NCBI GenBank assembly: GCA_028291645.1
Contig: JAQGNU010000188.1
Coordinates: 1 to 34,764 of the forward strand
Length of the DNA: 34,764 nucleotides
Direction of reading: 5' to 3'
From: Nevskia sp.
Lineage (GTDB): Bacteria > Pseudomonadota > Gammaproteobacteria > Nevskiales > Nevskiaceae
Part shown: piece by piece, positions 7,297-15,376 of the stretch
Layout: every line of letters begins with the position of its first letter
Position numbering within the stretch: position 1 is the first letter of the stretch
Notes under the pieces: model-generated
What the model saw: only the letters and a program-made list of their open reading frames with translations
Databases searched by the model: none
What the model was told of the DNA's origin: nothing
Program-made: the position numbers and the translations under genes

Positions 7297-7426
7297 GGAA
7301 GGTCTGAAAAAGTCCGACAACAGCTGTCATGCCCGCGCAGGCGGGCATCCAGTTCATGCCGAATCAATGTGTTAACGAAAACTGGATTCCCGCCTGCGCG
7401 GGAATGACGACTTAATCAGAGGTTCC
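7297..7426. repeat. MITE-like nested inverted repeat, about 130 bp
   Basis: The outer ends GGAAGGTCTGAAAAAGTC (7297) and GACTTAATCAGAGGTTCC (7409) are inverted repeats matching at about 14 of 18 bases. Inside them lies a second, stronger inverted repeat: CCCGCGCAGGCGGGCATCCAG on the left and its near-complement ending in GGAATGAC on the right. It has no coding capacity. The right end stops one base before the stop codon of the methyltransferase-like gene. Similar GTCATTCCCGCG...GCGGGAATCCAG repeats are common between proteobacterial genes. It may also end transcription from both sides. Confidence 0.65.
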
Positions 7427-8260
7427 CTAGCGCGGCTTGACGAACTTCAGCGTCATCCGATCAGACTCGCCGATCGCCAGATACTTGGCGCGATCCTGAT
7501 CGCCGAGCTCGTACGTCGGCGGCAAGGTCCACACGCCTTTCGGATAATCCTTGGTGTCCTTCGGATTGTCGTTGACCTGCGACTCCGCAACGAACTGGAA
7601 GCCGGCGTTCTGTGCCAGCGCCTTGACGTAGGCTTCGCTGACGTAGCCGGTCTTCTTCATTTCGTCGAGCGTCTCGCCGGGCTTGCCGCGGTGTTCGACG
7701 ATGCCGAGCGTGCCGCCCGGCTTCAGTGCCGCGAAGAACGCATCGAATGCTGCCTGCTCGTAATCGCCGGCGATCCAGTTGTGCACGTTGCGGAAGCTCA
7801 GCACCAGGTCTGCGCTGCCCGGCGGCGCGATCGCGGTCTTCAGCGGCGGCCGGAATTCAGTCAGCACTGGTGCGCCGAAGCGCTGCGGATCGGCGGCGAA
7901 CTTGTCGCGCAACTGCGCCACCGCTTTCTTGGTTTCATCGGAAGCATTCGGCAAGCTCGCGGCGGCGGTCGCGGCGTAGTAGTGCCCGTGGCCGCTCAGG
8001 TACGGCGCCAGAATCTCGCTGTACCAGCCGGCGCTGGGCCAGATTTCGACCACGCTCATGTCCGGCTTGAGGCCGAAGAAGCTCAGCGTCTGCAGCGGAT
8101 GGCGATACTTGTCGCGCAAGCGGTCGGCCGCCGGCCGGCTCGGACTTTCGACTGCGGCGACCAGCCCTTTATCGACGCCGGCTACGGTATTTTTGGCTTC
8201 CGCAGCGCCACACAGCAAGGACAGTGCGAGCGCGATTAACGACAGTTTTTTGGAGTTCAT
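7427..8260 (-). CDS. Exported SAM-dependent methyltransferase-like protein (COG4798 type)
   Basis: The 277-residue protein starts with a signal peptide (MNSKKLSLIALALSLLCGAAEAK). It then carries a class I methyltransferase-like fold: VVEIWPSAGWYSEILAPYL resembles motif I (normally GxGxG, here PSAGWYS), and ADLVLSFRNVHNW and LKPGGTLGIVEHR resemble motifs IV and V. Members are called predicted methyltransferases, yet they are exported, so the activity is doubtful. The ATG at 8260 fits the signal peptide; the much longer ORF-track start at 8605 overlaps the next gene and is rejected. The stop touches the MITE-like repeat. Confidence 0.8.
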   Translation of the reverse strand: MNSKKLSLIALALSLLCGAAEAKNTVAGVDKGLVAAVESPSRPAADRLRDKYRHPLQTLSFFGLKPDMSVVEIWPSAGWYSEILAPYLSGHGHYYAATAAASLPNASDETKKAVAQLRDKFAADPQRFGAPVLTEFRPPLKTAIAPPGSADLVLSFRNVHNWIAGDYEQAAFDAFFAALKPGGTLGIVEHRGKPGETLDEMKKTGYVSEAYVKALAQNAGFQFVAESQVNDNPKDTKDYPKGVWTLPPTYELGDQDRAKYLAIGESDRMTLKFVKPR

Positions 8261-8367
8261 GATTTCGAGATTACCGTCAATCGCGTGCGCGCACCATCGC
8301 CCTGGCGGCAACTTTACCAAGGCATCGATGCGCATGTCCGCGACTGCAGCAGCGGCTGGCGATGCCG

Positions 8368-8805
8368 CTATAGCGCGACGGATTGCGCCGCGGGTCGCGC
8401 TGCAGGCCTCAGTACATAGAGTCCGCCCGCGAGGATCAGGATGAACGGAATATCGGTGAGCAGTTTGCTGTGATAGAGGTGGCCGCTGTCGAACGCCATC
8501 GGAATCATGATCAAGCCATGCGCCAGGTTCGCCCACAGCGTGAAGTCGAGAAACGATCGGTACGCCTGCGGGTCGTTCGCCGCCAGAAAAAAGAACACGC
8601 CCCACACCAGATAGATGACGATCAGCATCGGGCCGACATGGCCGCTGAGATCATCCCAGATCAGCCAATGCAGGCGACCGCCGGGGTTCATCGCGCTCGC
8701 CTGCAGCAGGAAACCGACCGACAGCACGCCGAAGATCAGCAAGGTCAGCGTGCCGTAGATGCGCAGGAACAGCTTCAAGCGCTTGAGTTTCCTTGCCTCA
8801 TTCAT
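8368..8805 (-). CDS. Small membrane protein, DUF6632-like
   Basis: This 145-residue protein has four hydrophobic segments (LYGTLTLLIFGVLSVGFLL-like near 15-35, then near 60-78, 92-108 and 118-135), consistent with a four-helix inner-membrane protein. The pattern, including WANLAHGLIMIPMAF and HLYHSKLLTDIPFILI, fits the DUF6632 family as I remember it; no function is known. The ATG at 8805 overlaps the stop of the upstream gene by 8 bases, which suggests translational coupling. An earlier start at 8832 lies inside that gene and is less likely. Confidence 0.7.
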   Translation of the reverse strand: MNEARKLKRLKLFLRIYGTLTLLIFGVLSVGFLLQASAMNPGGRLHWLIWDDLSGHVGPMLIVIYLVWGVFFFLAANDPQAYRSFLDFTLWANLAHGLIMIPMAFDSGHLYHSKLLTDIPFILILAGGLYVLRPAARPAAQSVAL

Positions 8806-9148
8806 ATGCCTGCTCCGCCGACGCTGCTTCATTCAACGGCGCCGCGGCAGCATCCGCGGCATAGCTGCCGACCGGATTCATGTCGACCGAAACCGGCTGC
8901 TGCTCGCAGCGCTGCTTGACGCCGGCGATGAAGGCTCTGAACGCCGGCAATTCCATCAGCGCGCTGCGCCCGGCGCCCTCGAACGAAACGATGTGGACGA
9001 AGCTGACGCCGTCGTCGAGCTTGAACGAGGCATAGCGCAGGCCCTGCGGCCGGTCGCGATGCAGCTGTGCGAACACCTCGACTATGGCCTGCTCGTTCTC
9101 CGCCGCACACTCGGCTTTCACGCGGTACCGCACCATCGCAGTTTTCAT
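8798..9148 (-). CDS. Antibiotic-biosynthesis-monooxygenase-like (ABM) small protein
   Basis: The 116-residue protein begins MVRYRVKAECAAENEQAIVEVF and continues to LRYASFKLDDGVSFVHIVSFE, the pattern of a ferredoxin-like alpha/beta barrel of the ABM or dimeric quinol-monooxygenase type. Such proteins are small dimers that oxidise quinol-like compounds or act as stress-linked binding proteins. The C-terminal 20 residues are Ala-rich and probably disordered. The ATG at 9148 is clear. It is the first gene of an overlapping pair with the DUF6632-like gene and faces the ECF sigma gene, so the sigma factor may control it. Confidence 0.65.
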   Translation of the reverse strand: MKTAMVRYRVKAECAAENEQAIVEVFAQLHRDRPQGLRYASFKLDDGVSFVHIVSFEGAGRSALMELPAFRAFIAGVKQRCEQQPVSVDMNPVGSYAADAAAAPLNEAASAEQAYE

Positions 9149-9344
9149 TGCATCGACTCCGGTTAAGTTCTGCCCGTTGTTGGGTCACTCCTGGATAAAG
9201 ACGGCCGCAGTCACGCAAAGGATTCGCGCGAAATATTTTCCGGTCTGGGAATCCTTTGCCGATGCCGATCCGTCTTGTCTATAAGGCGCACCGCGCCACA
9301 GGAGTGCCGTGTCAAGCTATGAACCTGATCCGCGGAGACTTGAG

Positions 9345-10244
9345 ATGAATGTCGACTGCGCAAGCACGTTACGGAACAGCGATCCGGTCATCGACCTGCA
9401 GCCGGTTCTGGCGCGTCTGCGCCCGCGCTTGCATCGCTATTGCGCGCGCATGACGGGCTCGGCCGTCGATGGCGAAGACGTCGTCCAGGAAACGCTGGCG
9501 AAAGCCGCCGCGGCCTACATGCCCAATGCTGTCGGGCATCTGGAGGGATGGCTGTTCCGGATTGCACACAACGCCGCGCTGGATTTCATCAAGCAGCGGA
9601 TGCGCACCGATGATGCGGGCGCCGGCGACGATCTCGAAGACCTCGCCGATAGCGAGGCCACTGCCGACCAGCGCTACGCAGTCGCCGCCAACCTGCGCAC
9701 CTTCATGCGGCTACCGGCCCTGCAGCGCAGCGCTGTCATCCTGATGGACGTGCTGGGCTATTCGCTGCAGGAGATTTGCGAGCTAATGCAGATGAACCTG
9801 CCGTCGATCAAATCCGCGCTGCATCGCGGACGTTCGCGGCTGCGGGAGATTGCGCAGGAACCGGACAACACAGTGCCGGCCAGCCTGCCGGAGCCGCAAA
9901 GACGCTTGCTCGCAGCCTATGTGGAGCGATTCAACGCGCACGACTTCGACGCCATCCGCGACATGCTGGCCGACGAGGTGCAGCTCGAATTGGTCAACAA
10001 GCTGCGCCTGGCCGGTCGCGCCGCGGTCTCCAGCTATTTCGGCAATTATTCGAGCCTGAGCGATTGGCGCGCCGCTGCCGGCGCAGTCGATGGCCGCGCC
10101 GCGATGCTGCTCTACGTCGACGGCCACGATGAATCCGCGCCGGCCGGGCCGGCCTACTTCGTTCTGCTCGAGTGGCGCGAAGATCGGGTGATCGCGATCC
10201 GCGACTTCCGCTACGCGCGCTATGTCGTCGAAAGCTTTGAGTAG
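9345..10244 (+). CDS. ECF-type sigma-70 factor with SnoaL-like C-terminal domain
   Basis: The 299-residue protein has sigma region 2 (RYCARMTGSAVDGEDVVQETLAKA, about 35-60), region 4 (LPALQRSAVILMDVLGYSLQEICELM and a helix with SIKSALHRGRSRL, about 118-165) and then a SnoaL/NTF2-like domain from about residue 185 (AAYVERFNAHDFDAIRDMLADEV). This layout is typical of ECF groups without a classical anti-sigma factor, where the C-terminal domain modulates activity. The ATG at 9345 has GGAG seven bases upstream; a GTG at 9309 with a tighter GGAG is the alternative. It is divergent from the ABM-like/DUF6632 pair, a likely target. Confidence 0.88.
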   Translation: MNVDCASTLRNSDPVIDLQPVLARLRPRLHRYCARMTGSAVDGEDVVQETLAKAAAAYMPNAVGHLEGWLFRIAHNAALDFIKQRMRTDDAGAGDDLEDLADSEATADQRYAVAANLRTFMRLPALQRSAVILMDVLGYSLQEICELMQMNLPSIKSALHRGRSRLREIAQEPDNTVPASLPEPQRRLLAAYVERFNAHDFDAIRDMLADEVQLELVNKLRLAGRAAVSSYFGNYSSLSDWRAAAGAVDGRAAMLLYVDGHDESAPAGPAYFVLLEWREDRVIAIRDFRYARYVVESFE

Positions 10245-10263
10245 ACGTTTCTGCCGCGGCGCA

Positions 10264-11631
10264 TCAGCAGCCGCAGGCAGTCTCCAATTCGCTCAGCGCG
10301 CGCTCGGTGAAATCGAGCAGACGCTGCATGCTCGGCACTGCGCGGCGACAGCCGGTGAAGCCGAACGCGATCTGGTCGCAGTAGCTGGTCAGCGTGATAT
10401 TGAGCGCCTGGCCGTCGATCGGAATCGACACCGGATAGCTTTCGTCGAGACGCGCGCCATTCAGGTACAGCGGCTGCGTCGGTCCGGGCACGTTGGAGAT
10501 GACGATATTGAACGCCGGCCGAATCCGATCGAGCCCGATCACCGAGGTCAGCGCCATCGGACCGAGTGCTGCGGTCGCGTAAGCCATTTGTTCGAGCGCG
10601 CTCATTTTCGACATGCGCTCTTTCGCGCGGTGGGTCGAGGCGACGATGGTCGCCAGACGTTGCGCCGGATCGCTCAGTTGAGTTGCCAGATTGGCCAGGA
10701 TCACAGCGATCTGATTGCCGCCCTCGGGGCCGTCGGCCGCCCGCACCGACACAGGCACCATCGCGATCAGCGGTTGTTCCGGCAAGGCCTCGTGCGCCAG
10801 CAGGTATTCGCGCAGCGCACCGGCGCACATCGCCAATGCGACATCGTTGACGGTGGCGCCGCAGGTCTTGCCGATCTTGCGGATGCGCGATAGCGAATAC
10901 GATTGCGCGGCGACGCGGCGCGAACTGCTGATGCGCACGTTGAACATCGTCGGCGGCGCCTGATACGGCGTGGCATCGCTGACATCGTGGCGGCTCTTGC
11001 GCAGCAGATCCTTCACGCCCTGCGCCAGCCCGGGCAGCATCCGGTAATTGACGCTGAGCGATTTCACCAGCGCATCGAGCGGGCTCGATGCCAGCGACAA
11101 GGCCTGATCGCTGCGGTCACGGCGCAGGCGCGGACGCGCCCACGGCGGTGGCATTTCGCGCTGATCGGGATTTTCGTCGAGCGACTTGCGCGCCTCGCGC
11201 ATTGCGGCGACGCCGTCGAACATTGCGTGATGCACTTTCGAGTACATCGCGAAGCGGCCATCGTGCAGGCCTTCGATCACATTGGTTTCCCACAGCGGCC
11301 GGCTGCGATCCATCAGACTGCCGTGCAGATGCGAAGTCATCGCCAGCAGCTCGCGGATACGGCCCGGCTGCGGCAGCGCCAGATGGCGCAAGTGATGATC
11401 GAGATCGAACTGCTCGTCTTCGCGCCAGTACCAGCGCCCGCGAAACACCGGGCGTTGGCTATAGGGCGGTGACGGCGTTTGATAGGTGCGCATCTGCTCG
11501 ACCAGTTCGCGCACGAAATCTGACCCCGCGCCTGCGGGCGGCGTGAACAGCTGCAAGCCGGCGACGTGCATCGGCTGGCGCCGGTGCTCCATCAGCAGAA
11601 ATACTGAATCGAGCGGCGACAAGGCTCTCAT
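10264..11631 (-). CDS. Wax ester synthase/diacylglycerol acyltransferase (WS/DGAT)
   Basis: The 455-residue protein has the acyltransferase active-site motif HHAMFDG (134-140; consensus HHxxxDG), the PLWE motif (112-115) and NDVALAMCAGALR near residue 280, all hallmarks of bacterial WS/DGAT enzymes. These transfer fatty acyl groups from acyl-CoA to a long-chain alcohol or diacylglycerol, making storage wax esters or triacylglycerol at the membrane. The length is normal. The ATG at 11631 follows GGAGGG. It ends 19 bases from the convergent ECF gene. Neighbouring thioesterase and thiolase genes point to acyl-CoA metabolism. Confidence 0.93.
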   Translation of the reverse strand: MRALSPLDSVFLLMEHRRQPMHVAGLQLFTPPAGAGSDFVRELVEQMRTYQTPSPPYSQRPVFRGRWYWREDEQFDLDHHLRHLALPQPGRIRELLAMTSHLHGSLMDRSRPLWETNVIEGLHDGRFAMYSKVHHAMFDGVAAMREARKSLDENPDQREMPPPWARPRLRRDRSDQALSLASSPLDALVKSLSVNYRMLPGLAQGVKDLLRKSRHDVSDATPYQAPPTMFNVRISSSRRVAAQSYSLSRIRKIGKTCGATVNDVALAMCAGALREYLLAHEALPEQPLIAMVPVSVRAADGPEGGNQIAVILANLATQLSDPAQRLATIVASTHRAKERMSKMSALEQMAYATAALGPMALTSVIGLDRIRPAFNIVISNVPGPTQPLYLNGARLDESYPVSIPIDGQALNITLTSYCDQIAFGFTGCRRAVPSMQRLLDFTERALSELETACGC

Positions 11632-11785
11632 GGCGGTGCCCTCCTTCTTCGTTTTATCGAGCGTGGCGATGCATCCACCCGCTCTTAATTCTGTACGAAC
11701 GAGACGGAGACTAGCCTATCTGGCGGCCGCGGTCAGTGCGCCGAAAGATCTCGACCGGGTCATTCGACGCGCGTCAACGCGGCCC

Positions 11786-12160
11786 TCATCGCGCCGGCAC
11801 GTGGCTGGTGGAGACATCCGCAATCAGACGGCCGTTGTCGCCGGTCACTGTCGTGCGCACCACGCTCAGGCTGCGGCCGCGCTTGACGAACACCGAGGTC
11901 GCCTTGAACACGCCGTCTTTCTGATTGCCGAGCAGTGCGGCGTTCAGATTGATCGCCAGTGGAAAGCCGCTGGCACCGGGCTCCATCTCGATCTTGCCGA
12001 ACGCCAGCACGGTCGCGCAGACATCGGCGAACCACAGCATCGCGCCCGCATGCGCCACACCGAAGGGATTGAGGATGCCCGCCTGCACCGGCATTTCGCC
12101 GACGACTTTTTCGGCCGACTGTTCGACGATCGTGAACTCGATGTTGCCCTTCACCTGCAT
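11786..12160 (-). CDS. Hotdog-fold PaaI-type thioesterase
   Basis: The 124-residue protein has the hotdog pattern NPFGVAHAGAMLWFADVCATVLA (about 32-54), with an HAGA segment in place of the commoner HGG, followed by NLNAALLGNQKDG and VVRTTVTGDNGRLIADVSTSH. PaaI-type enzymes split acyl-CoA thioesters. The ATG at 12160 has AGGAG six bases upstream; the upstream start at 12187 adds a poor extension. It is divergent from a TetR regulator with a palindrome between them. Confidence 0.85.
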   Translation of the reverse strand: MQVKGNIEFTIVEQSAEKVVGEMPVQAGILNPFGVAHAGAMLWFADVCATVLAFGKIEMEPGASGFPLAINLNAALLGNQKDGVFKATSVFVKRGRSLSVVRTTVTGDNGRLIADVSTSHVPAR

Positions 12161-12246
12161 GACGTTCTCCTGGCACCGTGAGCCCAAGACGGGCAGCGCT
12201 GCTGGCCTGACGTCTTGTCTGATTGTCCGGCTGGCTGCTTGCTTAC

Positions 12247-12263
12247 TATATATGACATATATA
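12247..12263. promoter_or_regulatory. AT-rich palindrome, probable TetR operator
   Basis: TATATATGACATATATA is a perfect odd palindrome apart from its central base. It lies between the divergent hotdog gene and the TetR gene in an otherwise GC-rich area. TATAAT at 12260-12265 overlaps it and could be the -10 of the TetR promoter, giving autoregulation. That link is inference. Confidence 0.6.
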
Positions 12264-12318
12264 ATATAACTACGCTCAGCTATTGGGGCAAGCCGCCCAC
12301 GCTGCAGTGGAGCACAGC

Positions 12319-12912
12319 ATGCGTTACGACCCTGAACACAAAGGCCGCACCCGGCGCAGCATCCTGTCGGAGGCCGCCACTGCGATCCGCACCAAAGGTC
12401 CGGAACGCATCGGCGTGGCCGAGATCATGGCGAGCAGCGGCCTCACCCACGGCGGCTTCTACGCGCACTTCAAATCGAAGGACGATCTGGTCGCGCAGGC
12501 GATCACGCAGATGTTCGACGAAACCTTCGCCCGCTTCCTCAGCCGCACCGAAGGTCTGACGCCGTCGCAGGCGGTGGCGAAATATGTCGACATGTATCTG
12601 TCGCGTTCGCATCGCGATTCGCGCGGCGACGGCTGTGCGTTGGCCGCATTGGTTGGCGACCTGCCGCGCATGTCGGAGCTCGCGCGCGCGCGCTTTACCG
12701 AAGGCGTCGAACGCCTGTGCAGCGGCTTCGCCCGGCTACTGAAGAAACTCGGCGCGAAGAATCCGGACGTGCTGGCGTACTCGGTACTCGCCGAAATGTC
12801 CGGCACCCTCACGCTGGCGCGCGCGATCAATGACACGCAGCGTTCCGATCAATTGCTGCGCAGCGCGCGCGAAATGGTCAAAGCCCGTCTACCCCTGGCA
12901 GAAAGTACATGA
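12319..12912 (+). CDS. TetR-family transcriptional regulator
   Basis: The 197-residue protein has an N-terminal helix-turn-helix: TRRSILSEAATAIRTKG, then IGVAEIMASSGLTHGGFYAHFKSKDDLVAQAI (about 12-60), the classic TetR signature with the FYxHFxSKxxL recognition helix. The C-terminal part would bind a ligand, plausibly a fatty or aromatic acyl-CoA given its neighbours. The ATG at 12319 is the natural start; the ORF-track start at 12283 has no ribosome site. Its stop overlaps the next gene by four bases (ATGA). Confidence 0.92.
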   Translation: MRYDPEHKGRTRRSILSEAATAIRTKGPERIGVAEIMASSGLTHGGFYAHFKSKDDLVAQAITQMFDETFARFLSRTEGLTPSQAVAKYVDMYLSRSHRDSRGDGCALAALVGDLPRMSELARARFTEGVERLCSGFARLLKKLGAKNPDVLAYSVLAEMSGTLTLARAINDTQRSDQLLRSAREMVKARLPLAEST

Positions 12913-13364
12913 ACATTTCCGAAAAGATGGCTGGCCTCAGCGGTCTCGAACAACTGCAGGCGCTGCTGGCCACCGGCGAGAAACCGCCGATCGGTGAAAC
13001 CCTGCAATTCGAGCCGATCGAATTCGACAAAGGCCGCGCAGTCTTCCGCGGTGTTCCCGGCATCCATGCCTACAACCCGATCGGTTCGGTCCACGGCGGC
13101 TACGCCGCGACGCTGCTCGATTCCGCCTGCGGCTGTGCAGTCCATACGCAGCTAAGCCCGACGCAGGCGTATACGACGCTGGAATTAAAGGTCGCCTATC
13201 ACCGTGGCATGACGACCGCGACCGGACCGGTGACCGCCGAAGGTCGCGTGCTGAGCATGGGCAAACGCGTGGCCTTCACCGAAGCCAAGTTGACCGACGA
13301 CCAAGGCCGCCTGCTCGCCTCGGCGACTTCGACGCTGCTGGTATTCGAGCGCAATGCCAGTTAG
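12909..13364 (+). CDS. Hotdog-fold PaaI-type thioesterase
   Basis: The 151-residue protein contains NPIGSVHGGYAATLLDSACGCAV (about 56-78), the HGG-type hotdog motif of PaaI thioesterases, followed by TTLELKVAYHRGM and the closing ATSTLLVFE strand. It is expected to hydrolyse acyl-CoA, releasing CoA. The start overlaps the TetR stop (ATGA), so the two are translationally coupled. It is a second hotdog gene within 1 kb; the two share the fold but differ clearly in sequence. Confidence 0.9.
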   Translation: MNISEKMAGLSGLEQLQALLATGEKPPIGETLQFEPIEFDKGRAVFRGVPGIHAYNPIGSVHGGYAATLLDSACGCAVHTQLSPTQAYTTLELKVAYHRGMTTATGPVTAEGRVLSMGKRVAFTEAKLTDDQGRLLASATSTLLVFERNAS

Positions 13365-13418
13365 CTCACAGGCCGTTGATGCGCCGCTCCCCGCCGCTTC
13401 CCTATCTGTAAAGCAGGC

Positions 13419-13447
13419 TTGAATAATAGTATTACGTCAACAATATA
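13419..13447 (+). promoter_or_regulatory. Predicted sigma-70 promoter for the thiolase gene
   Basis: TTGAAT and AATATA are separated by 17 bases in an AT-rich island 40 bases upstream of the thiolase ATG. AGGAG follows at about 13476. The position and spacing fit a housekeeping promoter; this is prediction only. Confidence 0.5.
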
Positions 13448-13486
13448 AAAACGTCACAACCCGCTTGGCTCACTCAGGAGCATCGC

Positions 13487-14785
13487 ATGAAGACCTTGCA
13501 GAAAGTCGCAATTCTCGGCGGCAGTCGCATTCCGTTCGCGCGCCACAACACCCAGTACACCGACGCCAGCAATATCGACATGCTGACCGCCGCGGTCAAA
13601 GGCGTGGTCGACCGCTTCGGCCTGCAGGGCCAGCGCCTCGGCGAAGTCGCCGGCGGCGCGGTGCTGAAGCATTCGCGCGACGCCAACATCGCACGCGAAG
13701 CCACGCTGTCGAGCGGCCTCGCGCCGCAGACGCCGGCCTACGACGTGCAGCAGGCCTGCGCAACCTCGCTGCAGACCGCGGTGCAGGTCGGCAACAAGAT
13801 CGCGCTGGGTCAGATCGAGGTCGGCATCGCCGGCGGCGTCGATTCCGCGTCCGATGCGCCGATCGCGTTCAACGACAAGTTGCGCAAGCTGATCCTGCGT
13901 TTCAATCGCAGCAAGACCCGCTCCGATCGCCTCGCCCTGCTGGCCGAATTGCGGCCGTCGATGTTCGTGCCCTCGGTGCCGAACGTGAACGAGCGCCGCA
14001 CTGGTATGAGCATGGGCGAGCATTGCGAGTTGATGGTGAAGCAGTGGCACATCAGCCGCAACGCCCAGGACGAACTCGCGCTGGCAAGCCATCTGAATGG
14101 CGCCAAGGCCTATGAACGTGGCTTCTACGCTGATTTGATCGTGCCGTTCCGCGGCCTCACGCGCGACAACAATCTGCGTGCCGACAGCTCGCTGGAGAAA
14201 CTCGCCAAGCTGAAGCCGGCGTTCGACAAGACCAGCGGCCAGGGCACGCTCACTGCCGGCAACTCGACGCCGCTGACCGATGGCGCCGCTGCCGTGCTGC
14301 TGGCCTCGGAAGCCTGGGCGCAGGCGCATGGACACATGCCGCAAGCCTGGCTGATCGACGCCGAAAGCGCTGCCGTGGATTTCTTCGGACCGGATCCGGA
14401 AGGCCTGCTGATGGCGCCCGCTTACGCGGTGCCGCGCCTGCTCGCACGCAATAATCTGACGCTGCAGGATTTCGATTTCTACGAAATCCATGAGGCCTTC
14501 TCCGGCCAGGTGCTGTGCACGCTGGCCGCCTGGGAGAATGCCGACTACTGCCGCGACAAGCTCGGTCTCGCCGCGCCGCTCGGTTCGATCGATCGCAGCC
14601 GCTTGAACGTCAACGGCGGTTCGGTCGGCCTCGGCCATCCGTTCGCCGCCACCGGTGCACGCATCCTGGCGTCGGCGGCCAAGCAACTGGCACAGCATCG
14701 CGCCGAAACCGGCCGCGCCGGACGTACGCTGATTTCGCTGTGCGCTGCAGGCGGTCTTGGCGTGACGGCGATCATCGAAGGCTGA
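13487..14785 (+). CDS. Acetyl-CoA C-acyltransferase (thiolase, FadI-like)
   Basis: The 432-residue length is close to that of FadI-type thiolases. The nucleophile Cys91 is in QQACATSLQ; the other catalytic residues are visible in HEAFSGQV (His), GHPFAATGAR (His) and CAAGGLG (second Cys), with the NVNGGSVGLGHP signature. It cleaves 3-ketoacyl-CoA to acetyl-CoA and a shortened acyl-CoA, or runs in reverse. The ATG at 13487 follows AGGAG. No FadJ-type partner is present in the window. It lies downstream of the TetR-thioesterase pair on the same strand but appears to have its own promoter. Confidence 0.93.
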   Translation: MKTLQKVAILGGSRIPFARHNTQYTDASNIDMLTAAVKGVVDRFGLQGQRLGEVAGGAVLKHSRDANIAREATLSSGLAPQTPAYDVQQACATSLQTAVQVGNKIALGQIEVGIAGGVDSASDAPIAFNDKLRKLILRFNRSKTRSDRLALLAELRPSMFVPSVPNVNERRTGMSMGEHCELMVKQWHISRNAQDELALASHLNGAKAYERGFYADLIVPFRGLTRDNNLRADSSLEKLAKLKPAFDKTSGQGTLTAGNSTPLTDGAAAVLLASEAWAQAHGHMPQAWLIDAESAAVDFFGPDPEGLLMAPAYAVPRLLARNNLTLQDFDFYEIHEAFSGQVLCTLAAWENADYCRDKLGLAAPLGSIDRSRLNVNGGSVGLGHPFAATGARILASAAKQLAQHRAETGRAGRTLISLCAAGGLGVTAIIEG

Positions 14786-14983
14786 AGCCGGTCTGCGTCG
14801 CGTTCGCAGAAGCGCGAGCGAGCGCTCGGCGAGCGCGACGCCTTGGGCAAGACGCATCGCGTGGTAAAGGCAAAGTCTCAAGGACTTCGATCTTTGCATC
14901 TGGAATAAGCAAGGACGAAAAAAGTCCCGCTGAGCTTCTGTGACTTCCCGATAATTTCTCCCCAAGGGAACGACGGGGGCCGG

Positions 14984-15337
14984 ATGCGAATTGGATGGAT
15001 GAACGGCGCGATCGCGAGTCGCTGCGGCCGTGGGTCAAACCCGTCTTTGTATGCACTGGCGATGATGGCCGCCGTGCTGCTGTCCGCCTGCAACGGCGAC
15101 ACGCTCTTTCTGGGCAAGCCGAGCAAGCAGCAGGTCGCCGATGCATTGGCAGTGGTCACGCTGATCAGCGGCAGCGTGCTTGCGTCGGTCAACGACTGCA
15201 CGCCGCAGAACAACGGCTATCTATGTTCGGTGACGCTGGAAACGCCGGCGGCGCACGGCAGCAAACACCGCATCGACAAGCAATACCTGCTGACCTTCGG
15301 TCGCAAGCATCATTGGGTCGTGCAGACCAGCGACTAG
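14984..15337 (+). CDS. Small hypothetical lipoprotein
   Basis: The 117-residue protein has a lipoprotein signal sequence ending in the lipobox LLSAC (Cys at about 36), preceded by a basic N-terminal region. The mature domain holds two further Cys (DCTPQNNGYLC), which could form a disulfide. I do not recognise a family. The ATG at 14984 gives a rather long n-region; the Met at about residue 6 (14999) is an alternative. The 200 bases upstream hold no clear promoter. It is convergent with the TetR gene at 15377. Confidence 0.65.
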   Translation: MRIGWMNGAIASRCGRGSNPSLYALAMMAAVLLSACNGDTLFLGKPSKQQVADALAVVTLISGSVLASVNDCTPQNNGYLCSVTLETPAAHGSKHRIDKQYLLTFGRKHHWVVQTSD

Positions 15338-15376
15338 CGGCGCCTCTGCTGCGCAGCACGGCGCGACGCTAATCGC

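Noticed and set aside
8261-8605. N-terminal extension of the methyltransferase ORF to 392 residues
   Set aside because: It overlaps the DUF6632-like gene and would hide the clear signal peptide that starts at 8260.
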